The notes: generated from the letters alone by a model not told the origin. A stretch of 64,000 nt of DNA from Sandaracinaceae bacterium (GCA_019637095.1 JAHBWG010000018.1:1-64000), one strand, 5' to 3'; counted from the stretch's first letter, positions 34,753-43,605 are shown. A program made the numbers and translations.

Positions 34753-35403
34753 ATGACGGCTGAAACGCAGAGCGTCCCCAAGCAGGGCGGCGGAGCCCCG
34801 CCGAAGCGTCGGCTGCGGAACTTCCTCCTCGATCCGGGCTTCCAGCTCAAGTACACGGGGATGGTCGTGCTCGTGACGGCGATCGTCACGGGCGGTGTCG
34901 GCGCCTGGCTCGGCTACGAGGCGTACAACTACTCGCGCGGCATGTCCGAGATGCTGCTGATGCAGCAGGGCGGCGCGATGGAGCTCGACGATGGCCTCCA
35001 GCGGCTGCTCGAGGCCGAGTCGCAGGAGGAGGACGCGCGCGTCCTGCGCCAGATCACCGTCGGCATCGTGGTGCTCGTGGTGGTGCTGAGCCTCGCGCTC
35101 GGCGTGACGGGCATCGTGATCACGCACCGGATCGTCGGCCCGGCGTACAAGCTGAAGCTGCTCCTCGGGGACGTCGCGAGAGGACGCCTCAACGTCCGCG
35201 GCGGGCTGCGCAAGGGAGACGAGCTGCAGGACGTCGGCGAGGCGTTCCAGCAGATGGTCAAGGCGCTGCGCGATCGGCAGGAGGAGGAGATCGCGGAGCT
35301 CGAGGCGATCCTCGAGCGCGCCGGCGACGAGGGCGTCGACGACGAGGTCGTCGCGAAGATCACGGCGCTGCGCGATCGCATGCGCGCGGCGCTCGAGGTC
35401 TGA
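34753..35403 (+). CDS. HAMP-domain membrane protein without an output domain
   Basis: A 216-residue protein from ATG 34753. Two membrane helices (about 34-58 and 100-124) enclose a short, 40-residue external loop. HAMP follows (about 125-178; THRIVGPAYKLKLLLGDVARG, then DELQDVGEAFQQMVKAL). A coiled-coil tail (REEEIAELEAILERAGDEGVD) ends the chain. No methyl-accepting or catalytic domain is present, so a signal could only pass through the coiled coil to a partner. Proteins of this kind are annotated as signal proteins in myxobacteria. Confidence 0.8.
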   Translation: MTAETQSVPKQGGGAPPKRRLRNFLLDPGFQLKYTGMVVLVTAIVTGGVGAWLGYEAYNYSRGMSEMLLMQQGGAMELDDGLQRLLEAESQEEDARVLRQITVGIVVLVVVLSLALGVTGIVITHRIVGPAYKLKLLLGDVARGRLNVRGGLRKGDELQDVGEAFQQMVKALRDRQEEEIAELEAILERAGDEGVDDEVVAKITALRDRMRAALEV

Positions 35404-35412
35404 CCAGGGCGC

Positions 35413-35838
35413 TCAGAAGGCGCCCTCGACGTGATCGATCTGCGCCTCGGCGCCCTCGAACGTGATCGCGATCGCGTCGAAGCGGACCGCTTCTGCGGGC
35501 CGTCCGTGCGCGAGGCGCCACGCGAGCGCGGCGCGGCGCAGCCGGTGCTGTTTGGCCGCGTCGATCGTCTCGAGCGGGTGGGGGCCGCTCGTGCCGGTGC
35601 GTGAGCGGACCTCGCAGAACACGAGGAGCGCGCCGCGCCGCGCGATCAGATCGATCTCGGCTCGCCCGACGCGCGCGTTCGCCTCGACGATCTCGTAGCC
35701 TGCGCCCTCGAGCCGCTCGCGCGCGATCCTCTCGGCGCGCGCGCCGAGGGCGCGGGCCGCGTGTCGTTCGTCTCGTGCCACGCGCCGGTCATCGGCTCGC
35801 CCGTCGCCCGGTTTCGCCTCCCGCGCTCGTCGAGGCAT
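35413..35838 (-). CDS. YraN/UPF0102-family nuclease-like protein
   Basis: A 141-residue protein from ATG 35838. The family core is plain: ARALGARAERIARERLEGAG, YEIVEANARVGRAEIDLIAR, LLVFCEVRSRTG, and ETIDAAKQHRLRRAALAW. The E-x-D-x16-E-V-K-like set (here E, D, E, V, R) recalls Holliday-junction-resolvase and restriction-nuclease folds; the final Lys is replaced by Arg, as in many members. The extra N-terminus (PRRAREAKPGDGRADDRR) is basic. A longer open frame upstream runs through repeats and is not taken as coding. It converges on the HAMP gene with 9 bases between stops. Confidence 0.88.
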   Translation of the reverse strand: MPRRAREAKPGDGRADDRRVARDERHAARALGARAERIARERLEGAGYEIVEANARVGRAEIDLIARRGALLVFCEVRSRTGTSGPHPLETIDAAKQHRLRRAALAWRLAHGRPAEAVRFDAIAITFEGAEAQIDHVEGAF

Positions 35839-35865
35839 CCCGGCCGACGGCGCCATTCGAGGCCA

Positions 35866-35908
35866 GGCCATCGCGCAGCGATGGCCGTTGGCCGAGGGGC
35901 CCCCATCG
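35866..35908 (-). repeat. Dispersed intergenic repeat, copy B, in a structured gap
   Basis: This matches copy A at 22836-22877. It has the stem CATCG (35869-35873) / CGATG (35879-35883). Next to it is a second, longer hairpin: CCCCATCGC (35901-35909) with GCGATGGGG (35921-35929), 9 bp perfect. The repeat lies 28-70 bases upstream of the yraN-like start, in the same orientation to the neighbouring minus-strand genes as copy A. Confidence 0.6.
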
Positions 35909-35967
35909 CTCCATCGCCCCGCGATGGGGTCGAACGCGGCGCCGCCGCGTGCGGGCTGGAGAGGGGG

Positions 35968-35986
35968 AGGGGTGCGAAGCACCCCT
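35968..35986 (-). terminator. AGGGGTGC-TTC-GCACCCCT hairpin after the lipoprotein gene
   Basis: An 8-bp perfect stem around a 3-base loop lies 8 bases beyond the stop of the cysteine-rich lipoprotein (35995). Read on the minus strand it has the same stem and TTC loop as the hairpin at 27535-27549. Likely terminator; no T-tract. Confidence 0.55.
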
Positions 35987-35994
35987 CGGCGAGC

Positions 35995-36468
35995 TCAGCT
36001 CGCGGGGCAGGCGTCGAAGACGGCCGAGTCGAGGTTGCGGGGATTGCCAGGTTCGATGCAGGGGACGCAGTAGCCGCCGCGCACGCCTTCGCCGCCCGTG
36101 GTGACGATGTCGTTCACGCAGTTGAAGCCCTCGCCGCAGTCGCAGAGCGGGGTGTTCGCCTGGCCGCCTTCGCTGATCGAGCAGCGGCAGCTGCAGAAGA
36201 CCTGCGAGTTGACCGTCGCGCGCGGGAGGCAGCCGGGCGCGTTGCCCGTGTCCTCGCAGATGTTCCCCGGATCGCCGGTGAGCTCGTACACCATGCAGAC
36301 GCGCGTGCGGCACTGCACGGAGCTCGTCTCGAGGTAGATCTCGCGCGCGTCGAAGCCACCGGGCGGGATGGACTCGGGGACGCACGGGTCGCCGACGGGG
36401 GAGCCGGTGCAGCCGGCCGCGAGCAGGAGGGCGAGGACCAGCGAGGGGCCGCTCATCCGACGATGCAT
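35995..36468 (-). CDS. Cysteine-rich lipoprotein, divergent from the Glt-like operon
   Basis: A 157-residue lipoprotein from ATG 36468, with GGAG 10 bases upstream. The signal ends LALLLAAGC. The mature part holds more than a dozen Cys (for example CRTRVCMVYELTGDPGNIC, FCSCRCS, CDCGEGFNC, YCVPC), so it should be a small disulphide-rich surface protein. It faces the gltC-like gene across 313 bases. In Myxococcus a lipoprotein gene (cglC/gltK) adjoins gltB-gltA-gltC, so this could be a functional counterpart, but I see no sequence evidence for it. Confidence 0.75.
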   Translation of the reverse strand: MHRRMSGPSLVLALLLAAGCTGSPVGDPCVPESIPPGGFDAREIYLETSSVQCRTRVCMVYELTGDPGNICEDTGNAPGCLPRATVNSQVFCSCRCSISEGGQANTPLCDCGEGFNCVNDIVTTGGEGVRGGYCVPCIEPGNPRNLDSAVFDACPAS

Positions 36469-36781
36469 GCTTCGTTTCTCCAAAACAGTCGACCCAAGGA
36501 GGCCGCTTCGAGTGGTTCTGAGGGGGCTGTGACTCGCCCGGCCGCCGCGGAACGCCCGGAACGCTACGCCGCCCCGGCTCGACGTGTCAAGACGCTCTTC
36601 TCGGCGAACCGGCCCCGCGCCATGGGCCTTGACAATGGAAGCGACAACTCTCTATGATGGCGCCCCATCGGCATCTAAGCCGTCGATATCGCTGATGATT
36701 TTGGCGGGTCGAGGGCGGATGCCGAGACGGCTGATCCTCGCGATCGACAGACAGCGACACTTCCGAACAAGGGACGAGCCC
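36469..36781. other. 313-base divergent intergenic region
   Basis: No gene is seen here. It has a lower GC content than its surroundings in its right half, contains the strong rightward promoter at 36629-36658, and must also carry the leftward promoter of the lipoprotein gene, which I cannot place. The 123-base leader between the promoter and the gltC-like start holds no clear hairpin. Confidence 0.7.
36629..36658 (+). promoter_or_regulatory. Near-consensus sigma-70 promoter for the gltC-like operon
   Basis: A perfect TTGACA (36629-36634) is followed after 18 bases by TATGAT (36653-36658), one mismatch from TATAAT. Such a match is rare in so GC-rich a genome. It lies 123 bases upstream of ATG 36782 and points toward the gltC-gltD-gltE-like genes, suggesting steady, strong expression. 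Confidence 0.75.
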
Positions 36782-38431
36782 ATGAGGCATGACCGGCGGT
36801 CCGTTTGCGTTCTCGTAGCGATTCTCTCGAGCGTCACCTCCGTGGCGGGCGCGCAGGACATGGTGTTCTCGGTGGAGGAGACGGGGCAGCCCCCCGCGCC
36901 GCCGGCCGAGGGGCCTCCGTCGGAAGCGCTCGCGAACGCGCTGCGGCTGTACCAGCAGGAGCGGTACATGGAGTCCGCGGTGCAGTTCCAGCGCGTCGTC
37001 GAGGGGGAGACGCAGGACGCGCCGGCGAACGTGCAGAAGGCGCAGTTCTTCCTCGGCAAGGCCCTCTACCACCTGCGCTACTACCAGTCGGCGCTCGCGA
37101 TCTTCGACGAGATCACGCAGCAGGGGCAGGGCCACAACTACTTCGGCCAGACGCTCCAGTGGCTCGCGCAGCTCGCCACGCAGCTGCCGGAGCCCGCGGG
37201 GATCATCGAGAAGGTCGGCCGCTACGGCGCGGCGGAGCTCGAGCAGTTCAACACCTCCGAGAGCCGCGACCTCTACAACCACCTCATCTACCTGATGGGC
37301 CGGTTCAAGTACGGCCAGGGTGAGTTCGACGAGGCGATCGCCCTCTTCCAGCAGGTGAGCCGTCAGAGCGATCACTTCGTGTACGCGCGGTTCTTCGAGG
37401 GCATCTCGCACGTCCGCCTCCGCCGCGCGCAGCCCGCGATCCAGTCGTTCCGGGCGATCACCGAGGCGATCGCCGAGGGCGTCAGCGGCGTCGAGGACAC
37501 GCAGCGCATGCGCGACCTCGCGTGGCTCTCGCTCGCCCGCGTCTACTACACCGCGGCCAACCGGACGAACGCGGAGACCGGAGAGCGCTCGATCGACGGG
37601 ACGCTGCTCGGCAACGCGGTCGCCTCCTGGCAGCAGGTGGGGCAGGGCAGCGAGTACTGGCTCGACGCGCTCTTCGAGGAGTCGTGGGCGTTCTTCCTCG
37701 CGGATCAGTACTCGCGCGCGATGGGCAACGTCCACACGCTGTACTCGCCCTACTTCGACGACGCGTACTACCCCGAGGCGCTCGTCCTCAAGGCGGTCAT
37801 CTTCTTCTCCGCGTGTCAGGTCGAGAACGCCGAGGCGATGGTCGCGCTCTTCCACGAGCGCTACGACCCGGTGCAGGCGGAGCTCCAGTCCACGCTGCAG
37901 CAGTTCGAGGACAACCAGCAGTTCTTCGAGTTCCTCCAGCGCGTGCGCTCGGGCGAGGCGAACCTCTCGCCGCGCATCCGCGGGGTCGTCGCGTCGGCGC
38001 TCTCGGACCGCACGCTCCTGCGCCACGTCGAGTACGTGCGCCTGCTCGAGGCCGAGGAGGCCCGGCTCAACCAGTCGCCGGCGGAGTTCCGCAACAGCAG
38101 CCTCGGCGCGCGGATCCTCCAGGACATCTTCGTCGCGAAGTCCTTCGCGATCGACCAGACCGGCGATCTCGCGCGCGGCCGCTACAACCGCCTGATCGAC
38201 GAGCTCGGCGAGCTCATGAACCAGGTGGACACGGTCGAGCTCGAGATCGCGACCTTCCAGCGCGGTCAGCTCTCGCAGGAGATGCAGGAGCAGCAGACCG
38301 CGGTCGCGCGCTCCGGCGGCCTCAACGTCGAGGTCGACGAGGAGCACCAGATGTGGCCGTTCGACGGCGAGTATTGGCGTGACGAGCTCGGCTTCTACCG
38401 GCAGCAGGTCACGTCCCAGTGCGGACGCTGA
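36782..38431 (+). CDS. GltC/NfsC-like periplasmic TPR protein
   Basis: A 549-residue secreted protein from ATG 36782. The signal ends at SVAGAQ (about 24). TPR-like helical pairs run from about 50 to 350 (SEALANALRLYQQERYMESAVQ, KALYHLRYYQSALAIFDEI, GQGEFDEAIALFQQVSRQS, DQYSRAMGNVHTLY). The C-terminal third is helical and Glu/Gln-rich, with a WPFDGEYWRDELGFYRQQV end that looks conserved. Context makes it the GltC counterpart: it is secreted, rich in TPRs, and directly precedes the gltD-like gene. In Myxococcus GltC is a periplasmic part of the trans-envelope complex. The assignment rests on architecture and order, not on alignment. Confidence 0.78.
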   Translation: MRHDRRSVCVLVAILSSVTSVAGAQDMVFSVEETGQPPAPPAEGPPSEALANALRLYQQERYMESAVQFQRVVEGETQDAPANVQKAQFFLGKALYHLRYYQSALAIFDEITQQGQGHNYFGQTLQWLAQLATQLPEPAGIIEKVGRYGAAELEQFNTSESRDLYNHLIYLMGRFKYGQGEFDEAIALFQQVSRQSDHFVYARFFEGISHVRLRRAQPAIQSFRAITEAIAEGVSGVEDTQRMRDLAWLSLARVYYTAANRTNAETGERSIDGTLLGNAVASWQQVGQGSEYWLDALFEESWAFFLADQYSRAMGNVHTLYSPYFDDAYYPEALVLKAVIFFSACQVENAEAMVALFHERYDPVQAELQSTLQQFEDNQQFFEFLQRVRSGEANLSPRIRGVVASALSDRTLLRHVEYVRLLEAEEARLNQSPAEFRNSSLGARILQDIFVAKSFAIDQTGDLARGRYNRLIDELGELMNQVDTVELEIATFQRGQLSQEMQEQQTAVARSGGLNVEVDEEHQMWPFDGEYWRDELGFYRQQVTSQCGR

Positions 38432-38465
38432 GGGCTCGAGGAACATGACCCGGAGAGGTGAGTAG

Positions 38466-41400
38466 ATGCGTCGCAATCGACTCGGAGCCTTGCTGATCGC
38501 CTCGGCGCTCGTCGCGGGCGGCATCCCGCTCGCGGTGGGCGCCCAAGAGGGCGCCAGCGCACCGCCGGCGGGCGTCCCCCCGGCACCCGCCGGCGTCTGC
38601 ATCCGCCCGGTGGCGAACCAGAACGTGGCCGAGTGCCCGTCCGGTGCGCCGCCGCCGAGCAAGCGGGCGGGCGCGGCGAGGCCGGGGGCGCCGCAGGTCG
38701 CCTCCCACTTCCGCGAGACGAAGCGGCGGCAGGAGGAGTCGCGCGGCGGCGGCCCGACCGGCCCGAGCATCGAGCTCGACGCGGCGAGCCGGCGCAACCG
38801 CGAGCGCATCGAGGTGCGCGCGCTCGAGCTGCTGCAGCGCGAGGTGCAGGTGCTCGAGCGGCTCGTCCAGCGCACGCGCGCGGGCGACCCCCGCGGCGCC
38901 GACTACCTCCTGCGCCTCGCGGAGACCTACTTCGAGCTCCAGCAGTACTACAACACGCGCGCTCGCAGCCTCGACGAGCCGCTGTTCCAGGCGCGCAACG
39001 CGAAGAACGCGGCGCGGGTCCGCGAGATCGAGCAGCAGCAGCAGCAGGCCGAGCAGCAGCTCACCGCGCAGCGCGAGCAGGCCATCCGCACGTACGCGCG
39101 GCTCGTCCAGGACTACCCGAACTACCGCAACATGGATCAGGTGCTCTTCTCGCTGGCGTTCGGCCTCGAGGAGATGCGGCAGTTCCAGCGCGCGCGGCAG
39201 GTGTACCACCGGCTGATCAAGGGCTACCCGCAGAGCCAGTACATCCCGCACGCCTACTTGTCGTTCGCCGAGTACTACTTCGGCGAGGGCGACATGCGGG
39301 CCGCCCAGCAGTTCTACAACAAGGTCACGGAGATCCCGCCCGAACGAAACCCGGTGTACGGGTACGCGCTCTACAAACAGGCGTGGGCGATGTACAACCT
39401 CGAGGACTTCCGAGGGGCGCTCACCCAGTTCGTGCGCACGATCGAGTTCGCGACGCAGAACCCGGAGGCGCGAGACGCGGCGAACCTCGCCCGGCAGTCA
39501 CGCCGAGAGCTCGTCTTACCCTACTCGCGGGTCGGCCGACCGCGGCAGGCCCTGGAGTTCTTCCGCCGCTACGCGACGAACGAGGACCAGGCGGTCGAGA
39601 TGCTCGAGAGCCTCGCGGAGCTCTACTACGACACCGGCCAGTGGGGTGAGACGATCGAGACGTACCAACGGATGATGGCGGAGCGCTCGTCCGGACCACG
39701 GCTCTGTTACTGGCAGAGCCGGGTGACGAACGCGGTGATCTCGTCACGCCCCAAGGACGATCAGGTCCGGGAGGTGAGACGGCTCGTCGACGTCTACGGC
39801 GCGTTCATCGCACAGAGCCACCCACAAGAGGCGGTGACCGAGTGCAAACAGGCGACGGCGTCGATCCTCGTCTCGCTCGCGACGGCGTGGCACCGCGAGG
39901 CCGTCGGGACCGACGACCAGCCCGGCACCAACGACCGCAACACGATGCGCGCGGCCGCCGCGCTCTACCGCATCGCCGTCGAGCGGTTCCCCGACATGGG
40001 GCAGATGCAGTTCCCGGACATCGATCGGCGCGACTGGCCGAACGAGTACCGCGTCGCGTACTTCTACGCCGAGCTGCTCTGGCGCATGGAGGACTGGGCG
40101 CAGTGCGGCCCCGCCTTCGATCGCGTGGTCGAGCTGAACCCGCAGGGCGAGTTCACGCAGGACGCCGCGTACGCCGCGGTCCTCTGTTACAACAGCCTCT
40201 ACCAACAGCAGTACCAAGGGCGCGAGCGCGAGACGAGCGGGGCGCAGGCCTCGACGCGGGCACGCGGGCGGACGCCACGCGGGCGGCAGCAGGCCGAGGA
40301 GGCCGCGCCGACCGTCAACGTCCCGCGCGAGCTCACCTCCACGGAGACCGGGATGCTGGCCGCATTCCAGCGCTTCGTCTGCTACGTGAGCGACAGCGAC
40401 GAGCTGCCGACCATCAAGTACCGGCGTGCGCGCATCTACTACGAGTCCAACCGCTACGAAGAGGCGGCGGTGTTGTTCCGCGACATCGCGATGAACCACC
40501 CGCAGAACGAGCTCGCCGAGTACGCGGCCAACCTCTACCTCGACTCGCTGAACGTGCTCGGCACCCAGTGGCAGCGCACGCAGTGCATCAACGACATCCG
40601 CGACAACATCGAGCCGATGTCGAACCTGTACTGCAACACGCAGCAGCAGCGGGACGCGCACCCCGATCTCTGCGGGGTCCTCGGGCAGCTGCGGTGTGAC
40701 ACGATGCGGCTGCAGGCCGAGGCGGCGCAGCGCGAGCGGCGGTTCCGCGACGCCGCGCAGATCCTCGTCACCATCGCGCGCGAGCACCGCGAGTGCGGGC
40801 GCCTCGACGAGGTGCTCTACAACGCGGCGCTCAACTACGAGGCCGCGCGCCTCCTCGGCCGCGCCATCCGCGTGCGCACCATCCTCATCCAGAACTTCCC
40901 GCAGAGCGAGCACGCGCGCCGCGCGATCTACCTCGTCGGCGCGAACTACCACGCGCTCGCGATCTACAACCAGGCCGCCGACTGGTACGAGCGCTTCGCG
41001 CGCGAGTACCCGGGCGAGGACGGCAGCTCCTGCACCGAGGAGCAGCGCCGCGCCAACACCTGCGCGATCGCCCACGAAGCGCTGCAGAACGCCGTGTTCT
41101 TCCGCCTCGGCCTCGGCCAGGAGGACCAGGCGATCGAGGACGCGCGGCTCTACGAGCGCAACTACATGCGCCGCATGCCCGTCGAGACCTCGCAGGTCAT
41201 GTTCTCGCTCGGCTCGATCTACGAGCGGCAGCAGAACTGGCGGCGTGTCCACGACCACTACCGCGACTGGCTCCGCCGCCACGGCCGCCGCGCGTTCCCG
41301 CACGAGGTCATCCGCGCCAACGTGCAGATGGGCCGCGCGCTCTGGGAGCAGGACGACAAGAACGGCGCGCGCCGCTTCTTCGAGACGGCGACGCGCGAGT

Positions 41401-42113
41401 GGCAGCGCGACGCCGGCCAGCGGATCGCGGCCCTCGACGGCGTCTCCGACGAGGATCGGGCCCTCTACCTGGTGCGCGCGAAGGACGCGACCAGCGAGGC
41501 GCTCTTCTATCTCGCGGAGTACGAGTACGCGGCGTTCCGCGCGATCCACTTCCCGCGCTTCAACGGCGGCCGCAACCTCCAGCGCGTCCAGCAGTGGGCG
41601 GAGACGTCCTTCTCGCAGTGGCTCGTCCAGAAGCGCGAGGCGCTCGTCCGCGCGGAGCAGGCCTACAACCTGATCGCGCAGCTCGAGATCCCGCAGTGGG
41701 AGATCGCGGCGGCGGCGCGGATCGGCGAGATGTACCGGAGCTTCATGGACCAGATCCGCGGCGCTCCCATCCCCGAGGAGATCGAGAACGACGACGAGCT
41801 CTACTCGATCTACGTCGGCGCGCTCGAGGACGCGGCGCGCCCGCTCAACCAGCAAGCGATGGACAAGTTCGAGTTCTGTCTGAACACGGCGACGCGCGTG
41901 CGCTGGTTCAATCAGTACTCGTCGCAGTGCGAGCGGGAGCTCAACCAGCTCGACCGCGCGCGCTTCCCCATGGCGGCCGAGCTCCGCGGTGAGTCGAGCT
42001 ACATCCAGCGCCAGCTGGCGCAGCCGGGTGTGGTCAGCCTCGAGCGGAGCCAGGACGAGGGCCTCGGCTCCGCCGAAGCCGCCGAGGACTCCAGCGTACC
42101 GGGAGCCCAGTGA
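38466..42113 (+). CDS. AgmU/GltD-like large periplasmic TPR protein
   Basis: A 1215-residue secreted protein, very close to the roughly 1.2-kb-residue AgmU/GltD of Myxococcus. GGAGAGGTGAG precedes ATG 38466. The signal ends at PLAVGAQ. Helical repeats fill most of the chain (ETYFELQQYYNTRARSLDEP, SFAEYYFGEGDMRAAQQFYN, LGRAIRVRTILIQNFPQSEH, YNQAADWYERFAREYPGEDG), broken by a short basic insert near residue 595-615. The C-terminal quarter is aromatic-rich and less repetitive. AgmU spans periplasm and inner membrane regions and travels with the gliding complexes. Here it is 34 bases after the gltC-like gene and overlaps the gltE-like start. Confidence 0.83.
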   Translation: MRRNRLGALLIASALVAGGIPLAVGAQEGASAPPAGVPPAPAGVCIRPVANQNVAECPSGAPPPSKRAGAARPGAPQVASHFRETKRRQEESRGGGPTGPSIELDAASRRNRERIEVRALELLQREVQVLERLVQRTRAGDPRGADYLLRLAETYFELQQYYNTRARSLDEPLFQARNAKNAARVREIEQQQQQAEQQLTAQREQAIRTYARLVQDYPNYRNMDQVLFSLAFGLEEMRQFQRARQVYHRLIKGYPQSQYIPHAYLSFAEYYFGEGDMRAAQQFYNKVTEIPPERNPVYGYALYKQAWAMYNLEDFRGALTQFVRTIEFATQNPEARDAANLARQSRRELVLPYSRVGRPRQALEFFRRYATNEDQAVEMLESLAELYYDTGQWGETIETYQRMMAERSSGPRLCYWQSRVTNAVISSRPKDDQVREVRRLVDVYGAFIAQSHPQEAVTECKQATASILVSLATAWHREAVGTDDQPGTNDRNTMRAAAALYRIAVERFPDMGQMQFPDIDRRDWPNEYRVAYFYAELLWRMEDWAQCGPAFDRVVELNPQGEFTQDAAYAAVLCYNSLYQQQYQGRERETSGAQASTRARGRTPRGRQQAEEAAPTVNVPRELTSTETGMLAAFQRFVCYVSDSDELPTIKYRRARIYYESNRYEEAAVLFRDIAMNHPQNELAEYAANLYLDSLNVLGTQWQRTQCINDIRDNIEPMSNLYCNTQQQRDAHPDLCGVLGQLRCDTMRLQAEAAQRERRFRDAAQILVTIAREHRECGRLDEVLYNAALNYEAARLLGRAIRVRTILIQNFPQSEHARRAIYLVGANYHALAIYNQAADWYERFAREYPGEDGSSCTEEQRRANTCAIAHEALQNAVFFRLGLGQEDQAIEDARLYERNYMRRMPVETSQVMFSLGSIYERQQNWRRVHDHYRDWLRRHGRRAFPHEVIRANVQMGRALWEQDDKNGARRFFETATREWQRDAGQRIAALDGVSDEDRALYLVRAKDATSEALFYLAEYEYAAFRAIHFPRFNGGRNLQRVQQWAETSFSQWLVQKREALVRAEQAYNLIAQLEIPQWEIAAAARIGEMYRSFMDQIRGAPIPEEIENDDELYSIYVGALEDAARPLNQQAMDKFEFCLNTATRVRWFNQYSSQCERELNQLDRARFPMAAELRGESSYIQRQLAQPGVVSLERSQDEGLGSAEAAEDSSVPGAQ

Positions 42114-43504
42114 TGGAGCGGATGATGACCAGGGTTGGCTCGACGGTGGGGCTCGCCGCGGCGCTCGCGCTCGCGGGCGGCTGGGCGGGCTGCGGCGGTG
42201 GCAGCGACGGCGGCGGCGGCGGCGGCGGTGACGGCGCGGGCGGCGGCATCCGCACCGCCGGCGGCGCGACCGTCAGCGAGGCGGCGCAGAACCATTGGAA
42301 CGAAGCGGTCCAGATGTTCCAGCGCAACGACACGACCGCCAACGGGTGGACCGCCCAGAACTGCCAGCAGACGCAGGCGAAGTTCGAGCAGGCGAACTCG
42401 GCCCAGGGCGGGCGCTTCACCGAGGCGATCTACATGCAGGGCGTCGTCAACACGCGCTGCCGCAACGACGAGGCGGCGCTCGGCTTCTACCGCCGCGCGC
42501 TCGAGACGAACGAGCGGTACTGCGGCGCCCGCGTCGGGGTCGGCCTCGCCGACCTCGCGGCGGGCCGAACCGCGCCGGCGCGCGAGCACTTCGAGCGCGC
42601 GATCCGCGACGACAACCAGTGCACCTCGGCGTACGTGAACCTCGCGATCATCCAGCGGCAGAACCCCGCGGAGGTGCGCGAGGCGCTCAACAACCTGCGC
42701 CGCGCGCTGGCGATCGAGTCGGACTACCTCCCCGCGTTCAACCAGATGGCGCTCCTCTACCTCGCGCAGGCGACGGACACGCAGCGCCAGATGCTCGATC
42801 TCGCCGAGGTCGTCTGCCGGCAGGCGCAGCTGATCAACCCGAACTACGCCCCGATCTACAACACGTGGGGCCTGATCAACGTGCGCCAGGGGAACATCAT
42901 CGCCGCGCTCGCGAAGTTCGAGCGCGCCTTCAACCTCGACGCGGACTTCTTCGAGGCCTACATGAACTTCGGGCAGCTCACGCTGAGCTTCCGGGGCTAC
43001 CAGGACGCCGTCCGCGCGTTCACCCAGGCGCGGCGCCTGCGGGCGCAGGACTACGACGCGACGATCGGCCTCGGCGCGGCGCAGCGCGGGCTCACCCTGC
43101 TCGACGAGGCGGAGGCGACGTACCGCGCGGCGATCGCGCTCGACGCGAACCGCCCCGAGGCGTACTTCAACCTCGGGCTGCTCTACCAGGACTTCAAGGG
43201 CGGCTCGATCCCCGAGCTGCGCCAGGCGACGGGGTTCTACCAGCAGTTCACCCAGCGCGCGGGGAACCAGCCGCGCTACGCGGAGACGGTGGAGGCGGTG
43301 ACGCGGACCTGCCGGCGCCGCCCGCAGCAGACGACCAGCCGCACGCGCCGGGCACGCACCGGGCAGAGCGAGTGGGTCGGCGACTGCCGCCCCGGCCGCA
43401 ACCAGCAGATCACGCTCGCCATCGAGCTCCAAGAGCAGCTCCAGCAGATGCAGCAGCAGATGCAGCAGCAGGGCGGCGGAGGAGAAGGCGGCGGCGAGGG
43501 CTAG
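42113..43504 (+). CDS. AglT/GltE-like TPR lipoprotein
   Basis: A 463-residue lipoprotein. ATG 42113 shares a base with the upstream stop (TGATG); GTG 42110 is an alternative. Lipobox GGWAGC puts the lipid on Cys27, followed by a Gly-rich linker. TPR units occupy about 55-400 (AIYMQGVVNTRCRNDEAALG, FYRRALETNERYCGARVGVG, NLGLLYQDFKGGSIPELRQA). The tail is Gln/Met-rich (LQEQLQQMQQQMQQQ) and then Gly/Glu-rich. In Myxococcus aglT follows agmU in the same way and encodes a TPR lipoprotein of similar size needed for A-motility. Confidence 0.83.
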   Translation: MERMMTRVGSTVGLAAALALAGGWAGCGGGSDGGGGGGGDGAGGGIRTAGGATVSEAAQNHWNEAVQMFQRNDTTANGWTAQNCQQTQAKFEQANSAQGGRFTEAIYMQGVVNTRCRNDEAALGFYRRALETNERYCGARVGVGLADLAAGRTAPAREHFERAIRDDNQCTSAYVNLAIIQRQNPAEVREALNNLRRALAIESDYLPAFNQMALLYLAQATDTQRQMLDLAEVVCRQAQLINPNYAPIYNTWGLINVRQGNIIAALAKFERAFNLDADFFEAYMNFGQLTLSFRGYQDAVRAFTQARRLRAQDYDATIGLGAAQRGLTLLDEAEATYRAAIALDANRPEAYFNLGLLYQDFKGGSIPELRQATGFYQQFTQRAGNQPRYAETVEAVTRTCRRRPQQTTSRTRRARTGQSEWVGDCRPGRNQQITLAIELQEQLQQMQQQMQQQGGGGEGGGEG

Positions 43505-43605
43505 GCGGCGAGGGCCTGGCCCCCCGCCGCCTCGCGGCCCATCATGAGCGGGTCGGCGCCACGGAGCCGTTGACCGTGGGCGCGCGCCGCCTGTAGGATT
43601 CGCAC

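Noticed and set aside
35839-35982. Extended N-terminus of the yraN-like protein
   Set aside because: The open frame runs through the dispersed repeat and hairpins; the family's N-terminus matches the start at 35838.
39744-41855. A 703-codon minus-strand frame opposite the gltD-like gene
   Set aside because: Shadow of a convincing secreted protein; no signal, no family.
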